The position numbers and the translations under genes were made by a program. Below the pieces are notes generated by a model, which had not been told where the DNA came from, searched no databases, and was given only the letters and a program-made list of their open reading frames with translations. DNA of 64,000 bases from Amaranthus tricolor (taxonomy: Eukaryota > Streptophyta > Magnoliopsida > Caryophyllales > Amaranthaceae). Of this stretch, positions 1 to 12,000 are shown in pieces. Location: positions 21,412,335 to 21,476,334 of the forward strand of contig NC_080058.1 of NCBI RefSeq assembly GCF_026212465.1, written 5' to 3'. Numbering within the stretch: the stretch's first letter is position 1; each line of letters begins with the position of its first letter.

Positions 1-83
1 AATTGAAAAAATCGGATTCATCTACACCAGCATATTTCCATGGTTTTTCCTCAAAACTATCAATATCAACATCAAATATAGTC
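1..83 (-). CDS. FIPS5: FIPS5 exon 3, 5' end (Fip1 motif, cut by window edge)
   Basis: Acceptor TTTCTGCAG is followed by G, which completes the Lys codon split from exon 2. The frame then reads [20 protein letters not shown] and continues DESDFFN to the window edge. This is the core Fip1 motif, normally [20 protein letters not shown] in Arabidopsis as I recall it. The exon is open to position 1. Confidence 0.92.
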
Positions 84-3000
84 CTGCAGAAACATCAACA
101 CATCATCAAACAGCAGAATAAGAATCATAAAAGCCAAAAAATATTTTGTTTAGAAAACAAAGGATCGGGCAAAGAAAAAGAAAATAACTACTAAAAATAA
201 GCAGAAAAAAGAGGATGCCGCGCGTTTAAAAAAATAGGGCTATGAAGAAAAACAAGCACCTCAACCTTGAAATGGCAAATAAATACATGACAAGTACATC
301 AAGTAATTATCCCTTGAATCTCAAGCATCACTACTCTTTATCAGTTTTCAAAAACAAGTAATGACGAGAGATACTCCAAAGAATGTTGCAACTTCATCAA
401 TACAAAACTTTCTTACTTGATACCAACATATTCCAGAATACAATTTCTGCAAAGCTTACACCATACTAAGTTTCCTGGATACGGATTTTATATCACTTCA
501 TGCAAGATATTGTCCATCAATACAAAAGTATTTAAGTTGATACCAACATATTCTAGAGAACAATTAATGTGAAAAGCTTATGCTATATTGAGTTTCCTGG
601 CCAAGGATTTCATACCACTTGATGCAAGATATTGTGATTCATTTCTTTAAATATGCTGTCACGAAAACACAGATTACAAAAGGTAAAATTGTTACGAGGA
701 ACCACTTGTTGGATATGTCAATAAATCACGCCCTTGTTCCTCTGGTACTCTTGAAGTAGCTATTCGAAAGTAATCAGTAGATTCCAGGTGTCTGTTAAAA
801 GTCGATTATTGATTCCTGGTTATCTTGTCCAGGAGCCAACAGAATATTGTTGTAATTGAAATTGCAAGACTATTAGTTGTCAGCTTGTAACCTATCATAT
901 ATTATCACATATTTGGGACTAAGACATTGGCATTGCCGTTATTGACTTATTGTTGTATTGTTGTGAGAAAACTAGGAGCTGGATTCCAATCCCTTGCCCG
1001 TTCTCTTACCATGAATTAATTCCATTCTCTTACCAGGCCATAAATTTATACTCTGTTCATTTTTTCATACTTCAAATGGCTCTGTTCGTTTTTTCATAAC
1101 GGTGATAAAAATGAGATCACCTAATGAAGAGTGTGCCACCATATGCACATGTACGGGGTGTATATACATGTATAGATCTATGTCCCTTTATTCTAATAGG
1201 ACCAAAGATTTATAACTCTTTGATTTCGGATTATCATGGACTATATTATTCAACCTCCAGTCGGCTCAAAATGATCCCAACAAACTGAGTTATCTTAAAA
1301 TAATCCCAATTATATATGCAATTTGTTCAAATTCATTTTGACCTAGAATAAATGGTTCAAGTTTCAACACACACGTAACTTAATCAAGTGCCCATTTCTT
1401 ATTGCTCTTTTTCTTATTATTTGTATCTTTTCTCCCCTCATCCCCTTGTAGATCAACACAATCTCCCCATCTAAGCCCAAACATCGGTCCACCACCTAGT
1501 CCTTCCTTGCCCCTCTTCACCTTTCCATCACTCAACCTTCCTAAAGCCAACGCTTTCTACTCAAAAAGTGAAGGTTACTTGTCAAACTATGTCACCATAT
1601 TCAATCGAAATATAAGGAATCAAGAAAAAAAGCAATTAATGGAAGATCAATGTATTCATTTTAAAAAGAAATATAGAGGTTTAAATTAGAGTACGAAGGA
1701 AGCATTGATAGGATGAACCGAAGAGCACATGAGGATACGAGCAAAACCTAGAAATCTAGTTGCAAAATTTGCAATTGGGCAGGTAGCTAATGTGGATAGT
1801 GTAAAGTCACAAGCGAAATATAACAACGAGAAGATAAAGTATGCTTTATAGTGTTGAGAGAAGATGGAAACAGAAAATATTGTATTAATTGCAATAAACT
1901 AAGAGAGACCAACAACAAGGAAAAGAGAGCAGAGTGGAAAATTGGGAGGCGATGCAACAAACTAAAAGTTTGAAAAACATTTCTAGATAATAATGACAAA
2001 GGAAGAGAAGATAAGCAGAGGTAGATAAAAAAATAGTAATTAATTGCAGAATATAGAAATGCAGTTACAAGCTTTCGAGAACCTTGTTCTTATCAAAGAA
2101 TATAAAAACTCAAGTTCACTAAAAGTTATCCACACCTAGCCACCCAAAAAACTCAACATTAAAAATATGGAAAAGAAACTAAGGATATCATTGTGGAAAC
2201 TGAAAATATATAAAGTGCCATGATGAAGCAAATGGTCCCACAATGGTTGATAAATTATCTAATCTTTTTCCAGAGATGGAATAGATTCACATTAGACAAA
2301 CACATTTAGTAGCAACAAAGAAAAGGGAAGAAATTGAATTACACGAAAAGCAACCAATACTAGAAAAGAGTGAAGGAAAAATACATTCGTTAAGTGATTT
2401 ATTTTATTCTCCAATTATCATCAGCAAAGGAATTTAAACAGAAAAGAACCCTCACTTATGAGACGGAAGAGTGAATTCCAAACCACGTCCAAGCACATTG
2501 CTACCCCAAAAGCCTGGATGGATACCCTTTTGCATAGGAGGACCTTTCATGCCAGGTGATCTCCATTCACCCCTTCCACGACCAGCCATAGTGCTAACAT
2601 TGACAGGGGCACGAACTTGACCAGGGGCTGCTCCTGAACCAGCAGGAGGTCCTCCAGGCAGAAGTGGAGCACCAGGTCGTACATACTGCCAAAAAAAACA
2701 GATGGCATATTCAGCTATGTACATCAAACATCATCAACATGAACAATAATTGGATAGCACCAAATGAATATTTATATACACACAACTTCACCATATTTCT
2801 CTTTATAGGAGAGAAGATAAAAAGCAGAATTATAATAATTTACATTAAGAGATACTTTCACGATTTTTTATTGCGCTATCCAATAGACTACTTCGATCCT
2901 TAATATTCTTCATTTTTACTAGGCACAAGTAAAATTATAAAGACTTGGAATTATCAATACATTGAAGAGTGACAACAAGAGAAAATTGATAAATGAATAG

Positions 3001-6000
3001 GAGCTACTATGAACGCATTGCAAGTAGAAAAAGTACATAAACAAATGCAATTATGAAAAAAGGTGCAAAAGAATGTGGAAGATCAAATAACAAGTTGACC
3101 ACGTTGATAAAATCCCACGACAGAGTTATTAGAAAAGAGCAACATTATTCTGAAGGAAGACAGACATTTTATATAATGCATGGGCACAAACTATAGTCAG
3201 CAAACAACAATGAACGCAGCTAGCATCTTTAGACTAACAAGTTTTTGACCCAAAGTTTAAGTTCCAAGGTTGCTTTTAGGTTTCAAATATAATCAGCATC
3301 ACCAGGGCGTCAAGAGTAGGATAATGTCACATAACCCCCATTTGCAAGTTATATTGAGAAATAACGACACTTCAACTTTTCTTTCAACATGCGGCACTTT
3401 TATTTTTCACAAACAATATAGATTAAAGATTGTTTTGATGAAGGAACAGGTAGCTTCTTAGTTGCTGTAATGGAGGCCAATTTTCCAAGTTTCAATTTGA
3501 TTAACTCAAAGCCCATTTAATAATTTTATTTTCATTTGATAGCGTTAGAGAAACAGATATTTTAATTTGTTATTTTGTTTTGTTTTGGAACTGGCATTGT
3601 TGTTGCTAACCTTAATAAATTCCAAAGAAATCAAAACCAATACAAAAATAACAGTTTTACAAGGTGAAAAGCTTTTTAAGAAGTGCTTCACAAACTAAAT
3701 TTTAAAGAAAAAGATATCTATAGGATTGCAAAGAGAAGGCAACCAAAAACAAATGACATAGGTGTAGTAAACTGTATGAACTATCCAGGATAAGCATAAA
3801 AACATCCTAACTCAGGACAAGAACATCAAGAATCGGAAGGTGTATTTTGACGAGGTATTTAACGTAGAATAAGAAATTGTTGTAGGAGACACAATAACCA
3901 CCTCCTTGGAAGAAAATACAAAACTCATGCGAAGAACAAAAAAAACAAATGTGGAAGGGGCTTTGAAGAATATGAAGCTAAAAAAAGCAATTGGACTAAA
4001 TATATTAAGGTATAACTTAGCTAACTAATTTATTCAACTGGAAAAGAAATTCTAGAGCCCATTACAAGAAAGGAGATGTCCAAGATTGCTCCAACTACCA
4101 AAAAATGAATATCATAAGCCATACTATGAGATTATAGGAAAGTGTGCTAACTCGATCGGTATAAGGAGACGTGTCTTGGTGCATGTTTGCTAACGACATT
4201 GTATTGGTTGATGAGATCAAAGAGGGTTAAATGCTAAGTAAGAACGATGGATATGTGAGTTGGAGTCATGAGGGTTTAGATTAAGTCGAAATAAGCCAGA
4301 GTACATGAAGTGCAACTTTTGCACTAATGATACTGAGACACAATGAAGTTAGAAGAAAAATTAATCACTCCAAGCGGATACTTCAAATATCTTGAATCCA
4401 TATTTAAAGTACTGTGACACACCAACCATGAGGGAAACCCGAATAATTACATATTAGAGGAGGATTACAAAGAATATAGGAGATAAAGTAAATAATTAGG
4501 GTATGCCGACTGGATAGCCAGCCGAACAAGAAGATGTTATGTTTGTTACAAGAAGTTGTTAAATCGGTTACATTATTGTTATAAATATTAAGTTCTTGTT
4601 ATCTAGTTATTAGGCTCATGCCTATATATAGAAGAGTCATAATCCCTTATAGAGTTTTGTTTTGGATCAATACACAACAAATCTTGGAGTCTAGTAGCAC
4701 TCGGATTCTGTATGTTCATTCTCAATTCCGTGTTTTCGTCTTAATATCCACATCCCTAACCCCCAATAATCCAATAGTGACTCCAACTAACAGAACAAAT
4801 TGAACAAGATTTTGAAAAAATGAAAGATCTCTTCTCTGGACAAATGAAAGATCTCTTCTCTAAACAAAAAGCAACATTGAAAGAAAGAATTTCAAGAAAG
4901 CAAGATAACACAGAGAAAACCCTTGCGTAGTTGGTGGAAGAGCAAATGAAGTTATTGGAAAGGGGGATTCAAATGCCACAAAGTTTTAGAGGCCCGAATG
5001 AAGCAACCCCTAATAATGGTGAGTTAGAGGGAAAGGAAGGAGAAAAAGAACCACAAATTCCAATACCAAGATAATGGAAGTAGCTAAAAATTTTAAAAAT
5101 TAGATTTACCAACCTTCGATGGTGAAGACCCGGATGGGTGGATGATCAAGGTTGACAGAATGATGACGAAAAAATGGAGGTAGCGATGGTCTATTTGGAG
5201 GGTGCGGTCTTACTTTGGTACCAATGGGAAAATCAGCGGACCCCCTTGAAAAAATGGAATTAATTGAAGGCACTGAGAACCAAGCTTTTCAGCCTTTGGA
5301 TGAAGGTGATCTTTATGAGCACTGGTTGTCGGCTGAGAAGAAAAGGACAATACAGAAGAAAGGGACGGTAGCGAAGTACGGGAGAAAAAATATCGGTGAC
5401 GTAACTCATCTAGAGAAGGTTCCAGAAGCCATAATGGTTGGGGCATTCTTGAGAAAACAAAAAGACAATATCAAAAAAGAATTGAGGGTCTTAGGGCCCA
5501 CTACTTTAGAATAAACCAGGGATTGGACTAAATTCAACAACCCTAACCACACGCCTACTTTTACCAAAAATCAATCTCCCACAAACCAGAAATGGAATTA
5601 AATTGCCTCATCTGCTTATGCTTCTCATTTTCAGAAATTACAGAGCCTCATCCTAGATGGAAACCAAGGAGAGCTAGTGAGGCAAAAATACGAAAAAAAC
5701 AGTAAAGGGGATTGTGCTTCCAATGTGACAGTAAGTGCTCTTAAAACGATAAATGTAGTAGAAGGGAATTGAGTGTTTCACTTGAGATAGAAGATGATGA
5801 AGAACAAGGGGAAAAGAAAGATAATAAGGCTGGTGAAAAAGCAGGAGAGCTGGTGACCACATCTTTAAATACAGTAATGGGAATTACCTACAAAAAAAAT
5901 AATTGAGAAAAATTTGAAAAGAAGAGATAATTGTAATGATTGACCCAAGAGCCACCAACAATTTTGTTTCCACTCTTGTGGTTAAAAAAATTGAGAATAC

Positions 6001-9000
6001 TGTGCGAGGAATGTGAAAAATTCAGGGTAATACTGATAAATAGAAAGGAAATCTTAAGACGAAGAGTTTGTAGAAATCTAAAATTACAAAACTGAGAATA
6101 GAATTAGATGATGATTTCGTATCCTACCCGTTGGGAAATTCAAAATTAATACTATTGGTACATTAACTAGAAAATTAGGCCCAGTCACCAGTCACCACTA
6201 ATTGGAAAACCCAACACATGAGTTTCATATGAAGAACAAGGAAGCGGTTTTGGTGGGACACACTTCTTTGAGGATAGCCAAAGATGTCTTCGAAAGCAAT
6301 GATGAAGAAGATTAGCTAGGAGGGAGGAGTATTGGTGGAATGTGAAGGCATAGAGGAATTAAAACCAAAGAAAAACATATTGCATTACCCAAACATCTTC
6401 TAACCTATTCTTGACCTACCTTACAAAGAACTCACTACACCAAATAACCCTTGAGGAAGGAACCAATCCCATAAATGTAAGATCCTTTTGATATCCCCAT
6501 ATATAGAAAAACGTGATAGAAATAATTGTTTGTGATATGCTTAAGGTCGGGGTCATATAACCTTCAACTAGTCCTTTTTCTAGCCCAATAATTTTGGTAA
6601 AAATGAAAGATTGCCCTTGGAGATTTTGTGTCGACTATAGGGCCTTGAACAAAGCTACAATACCTAACAAAAATGTCATACCAACCATTAAAAAATTATT
6701 AGATGAACTCCATGGGTCACTGATGTTTACCAAACTTGATCTCAAATTTGGATACCACCAAATCCGCATGAAAACCTAAGACATTCATAAAATAGCCTTT
6801 CGAACCCATGAGGGACATTACGAGTTCTTAGAGGTGCCCTTTTGGTTAACCAATGCACCCTCCACCAATAAAGCCCTTATGAATGATATTTTTCACCCTT
6901 TTCTTCGAAAGTTTGTATAGGTCTTTTTTGATGACATACTAATATATAGTAAGAATGAAAGGGAGCATGTGGAACATGTCGAGCAAGTGTTGAATTTCCT
7001 AGGAACAAACTAGCTATTCGTAAATGGAGGGAAGTGCAAATGGGGAGTGATGGGGTAGCCTATTTTGGGCATGTAATTTCCTTGAATGAAGTAGCTCCTC
7101 AATAATTTACAACCTGTGAAGGAACAACACATACGCCCTGTTCCACAAGGCTTATGAAATCTTGAAGATGGGAGCGTGGTTGAGTTCTAATGGAATTCTC
7201 ACTTGGAGGAGGAGGCACGTGAAGATCGGTATTTGGTTCGCATCCGTCAATCCTTGGATTAATGGACTTCTTCCCCTATCGGTTTCACCAAGGAAGGAGC
7301 AAAGTTGCTCCAAAAAGGCAGCCAGTCAAAATCTTCCCCTTTACACTAATGATTCTACAGGAGACATCTCCAGCAGGGGGCCACGCTAGGGAGTTCAAGA
7401 CATATTTGAGAATATTTTGGGAATGGTATTAGGAAGGAATGAGGGGACAGATTAACCGACATGTGAAGGACTGCAACATTTGTCAGTAGCTACGTGTGGG
7501 AGCGCATCACTATGGACTTCGTCGAAGGCCTACCAAAGAGGGGCATGATACAATTTTAGTAGCAGTGAATCGCCTAACAAAGTATGCTCGCTTCGTACTC
7601 CTCAAACACCCATTCACCACATTGCAGGTAATTGTTAAGTTTATTAAGGAAGTGGTTAAACTTCATGGTTTTCCAAGCTCTATACTTTTCGATCGAGATA
7701 AGATTTTCATGAGTATCTTTTGGCGTGAATCATTCCGCTTACAACATACGACACTCAAACATAGCCCCGCTTTCCACCCATACATAGATAGGCAAATTGT
7801 GATTGTGAATAAAGCCCTAGAAACGTACTTACAATGTTTTGCAAATGGACAACCTCAAAAGTCGGCAACTTGGATTCACTGGATAGAATTTTGCGACAAC
7901 ACGTCTCCCCAAAAAACAACACAAATGACTCCACTTCAGACGTTGAATGGAAGGATCCCACCCCATATTGTTCGATTTGGGTATAAGCAAACAAGGGTCA
8001 ATATTGTGGAACAAATCTCCAAGAAAGAGACGCCATGTTAGAGAGGAGTTGCAGTTCAACTTGACTAAGACTCAGTGGCGAATGAAGTACTATGCTGACA
8101 AATATCAAAAGAAAATCTTATTCCAGGAAGGCGAGCTACTTTTCCTTAAGCTAAATCCATACAAACAACGATCCCTAGCTTCAAAGATTAATGAGAAGCA
8201 TGCTTGGCGTTACTATGGTCCATATAAAGTAGTCAAACGGGTTGGAAATTTCTCCTATAGGCTGGAATTGCCAAACACATGCTCAATCCATCCAATTTTA
8301 TATGTCTCACAACTTAAGAAGGAACTCACCCTCCACTATTTCACCACCCATCACCGCAGATATGCTATGCTTCCCACAACCAGAAGAAGTCTTACAGGTT
8401 CGAGTAGTAGATACGACTCATCTTGAGATTCTAGTGCAATGGAAGGATTGCCACCAAGTAAGGCAACCTAAAAAGATTATGCAAAAATGTTGGCCACTTA
8501 CCCTGATGCCACCTTAAGGATAAGGTGGAATTTTTACCCTGATAATTACATATAAAAGAGTAGAAAGAATAAAGAGCATTAAGGAAATATTATGCCAGCT
8601 AGATAGCCAGTTGGATAAGAAATTTTTATGTTTGTTACAAGAAACCGGCTACCTTATTATAGGTATTATGTTCTTGTTATCTGGTTATTAGGCCCATGGC
8701 TATATATAGAGGAGTTGCAATTCCTTAAAGGGCTATGTTTTGGATCAATTAACAATAAATCTTAAAGTCTAGATGTCTTTCCCTCTTAATTTCCACATCT
8801 ATCACATTGTGAAAGACATCCAACAAGATGTGACCCATAGAATTATTAAGTAAGGATGCAAATACAGAGACCAGCTAAAGGAATTTTATGTGATCAAAGT
8901 GTGCCCTTGAAGCTAAAGAGCAAGTATTATCAAACAACCATTAGACCAGCGCTACTATATAGATAAGAATGTTGGGCTTAAATGATCGTGGTGAGAGGAT

Positions 9001-12000
9001 GGGAATAGCGGAAATGTGAATGTTTCGATTGATAAGTAGACACACCTTGAGCGATAGGATTCAAAACAAAGACATAAGAGAGGGCTAAACAGTCGTAAAT
9101 ATTGGGGAAAAGATGAAAGACAGTCGTTTAAGGTGGCTTGGGCATGCGTAAAGATGTGATAATAGCAAACTGGTAAGGAAGATAAGAAAGTTGGAGCTCG
9201 AGAAACTTAAAAGAGGGCGACGAAGACTAAAGATGACCTGGAGGTAAGGAATAAAAATGGATATGAAGGATTTAGTCTGAACAATTGAGAAGTAAAAAAA
9301 ATCGAAAAGAATAGAGAAAAAGAATTCAGTTTGACGACCATTAAAACAAATATATTAGCTAGGGAATTCAAATTCAAAACATCTAGATACCAGTTAGATG
9401 CCATCTTAAAATATTCTAAAGTTCTTATTTAGTTTGACGACCAATTGTGCAAGTCAACAATAGATGACTAGAGGAAGACTAGGAACGTTGAAAAGCTCAA
9501 GAAAACACCAACCACACGTCTAACATATCTAAGAATTTAATCAGACGTGTGGCTAGGGGGGTCAAATTCAAAACATTCAGATACCAATTAGATGCCATCT
9601 TTAAATATTTTGAATTTCTTATTTAGTTTGAATTTACTTTTAGGCACTAACTTTGGCTAGATTTATATTTCACTTTGAATCTTGAATTTCAATTGTTTTT
9701 CTACAAATTATTACTTTTATTTGTCTTTCTTTGTTTTGAGAAACTCTTATAGGGACTGAATCAAATCGTTCATGCTAATCAGATTATAGGCAAATTTGAA
9801 TCATGTTATTGGAAACTTAAAATTAATTATGTGGTGCATTTGTATCAAAATTAAGTTCCAAAACAATTATTCTACCTTCACAAAGGCCTCACACCATAGC
9901 CAAAAGAGTTGGTTAATTCCATTTAAATCTAACTTTCCCTAAAATATATCTTATGTCGTCATCTGAATTCAAAACCCACTTCATAAACCCAAAATCCCTT
10001 AGATTCCAAAAATACCACACATCCTACTTAGCCTTATCCAACCCAAAACTCATCTATCATTAAACATACAAAATTCTTATCCATATTTGCCAGATCATAT
10101 GATGGTAACCTTGATTGAATCACAAATAAAGATTCAATCTTTACCCATAATTCTTAATCCCATAATACAATTAAACCTCAAAAGCTTCAGTATTTACCAT
10201 TTAAACACCCCAACAACAAATGGTTTTCCATATCCTTTGACCCCTCTTAAACCTAGTTTGTCAAATCCAGTCCTCTATCACCTTTCTAGATCAACACCAC
10301 AACTTTTAAGGATGTTTAAATCAATTTTGAGTCCATTTTTAACTGACTATATCAAGGACAAAAGGAAAAACATGATAAAAAGTGCATTATAACATGCAAT
10401 TCATGAGCATTTAGAAAGAGATGTTCATGGGCAAGTTTAGGCGGTTAAAAATCTTGGCTTGTCTCTAAAAACCTCTATGTAGGCCTAAAGTTTTAAAAGC
10501 AAATATGCTTGCTTTATTTGCCACTACCCGCCCTTTTCTTAGGAAGTGTAGTTTATAATTGAGTATATAAGTGTATTTTTAGGTTTTATTGTTTTTGTTA
10601 CAATTTACGAGGAAAAGAATAATATTGTTGATTTTAAAATGCGATTTGCTCACATATTATCAATAATAGTTATAGGATAATAAAATCGGCTCCCTATGAG
10701 CATTTTTACTATAATATAAACTTCTATGCGTGGTTACATGGAACACGGAACGTTGCTTATACGATCCGAGAAAGTCGTCCCTAGTCACCATGAAACACGA
10801 CCCAATTCGCTCAATGTGACGTCTCGATGTAACAAAGCTTTTTTATAAAATATTTTAGCCTCTATTTACAAATTAAAGAAAAATGTTGGGAGGAAAAACG
10901 AGATGAAACCTAGAAAACTAAAAAAAAATTCCACTTAAAAACAATATTTTAAAGCAAAAAAAACCCATTTTATTTTAATTTTGTTTTCAAATAATTTTTT
11001 TTATGCATAATGTATCTCATACCCAATCCTCTCGAGTCCAGCAAGGTTATGTTTCCTTGTTCCCGGTCCCGTTCCCTGTTCCAAACTGAATGTCGTTTCG
11101 AGTAACAATGCTTCTATGACTTAAACAAAAATATAGTACTAAGGCGGATAAGCTTGAAAGTAAACATAAAAGTGGCTGCTTACTTTTTCTAATCCTAATG
11201 TCTAATTATAATACGTGAAAACTAAAAATGACAAGGCATCTAGAAGTTTTTCTTTATAACTTAAATAATATAAACTAATATACATCGGACGACTTATGCG
11301 TTGGAAAATTTTTTTGCCACTACCCGCCCATCTTAAAACATATATAAAAATGCTTTCCAAACCACCCATTTTTCGAGTCAGGTGGGTCGAGTCTAACCGG
11401 CATCTTTAGACACTCAAGAATTCATATTAAACTTTATACGGACTTTTGGAAGATCAACCATATGTAGTGTTCACTGAAAGGTCCAAAAAGCTTGTTACAA
11501 GACGTGATCAACAACATGGATCTTATTATCCAAAAATGATGAGGAATTGAGCGAAAATAATTCCTCACCACTCAAAGCTTAGACACTCTTGCTCATCTTT
11601 GAACAGAAGGGATAAATTCCATCAATGGTATAACAAAATAGAGGCCGAACACATTTTACTCAACATTCAACGAAAGAATAAAGTTAATGCATAGAGACAA
11701 CAGGCATAACTCTTTATTATGCAAGATGTTTTAATTCAAGCACACTGTCTTTTGAGGAGGAGCAGATAATTCTAAAAAATACTTGGAATTTCTTAGCACT
11801 TAAAAAATAGTTAACTATACATTACAATGTAGAAAAGATCTAAAATGAAGAGGTGTTAAATCTATGACAGAAATGGCGAGTATATACATGTAATTATCTA
11901 AATAAGGAAAAAAGACTATACAATACTGATCAATAGCTAGAATTACAAATAAAACCTGATGAGAATCCCGTATAGACTGACCTTAAACTGAGAATGAAAG

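Larger units (their letters stand above)
4415..8806 (+). mobile_element. Ty3/gypsy chromovirus, degenerate, nested in a LINE
   Basis: LTR retrotransposon with recognisable LTRs (about 4415-4761 and 8540-8806) and an internal region in the order gag, protease, reverse transcriptase, integrase, chromodomain-like tail. Every domain carries stops or frameshifts, and the RNase H part is largely deleted. It breaks the LINE reverse transcriptase. The flanks TACTG (4410-4414) and TTGTG (8807-8811) each differ by one base from TAGTG, the string at that place in the sister LINE copy near 37.2 kb. This fits a mutated 5-bp target duplication. The left LTR seems about 25 bp longer than the right, so its outer edge is uncertain. 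Confidence 0.85.
2686..11981 (-). other. FIPS5 intron 1, expanded by nested retroelements
   Basis: Intron of 9296 bp with donor AAG|GTCAGT at 11981 and acceptor TTTTTTTTGGCAG at 2686. It contains a LINE relic (3835-4414 and 8807-9400) split by a chromovirus (4415-8806), all in plus orientation, antisense to FIPS5. The stretches 2700-3830 and 9400-11930 are AT-rich with no coding similarity that I recognise. Two short copies of TGCCACTACCCGCCC lie at about 10520 and 11315. Confidence 0.85.

Noticed and set aside
4415..8806. Chromovirus as an active element
   Set aside because: Stops and frameshifts in every domain, loss of the integrase Glu, and diverged LTRs.
10509..11330. Two copies of TGCCACTACCCGCCC as ends of a mobile element
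   Set aside because: Only about 15-20 bp match, no other shared flank or target duplication.
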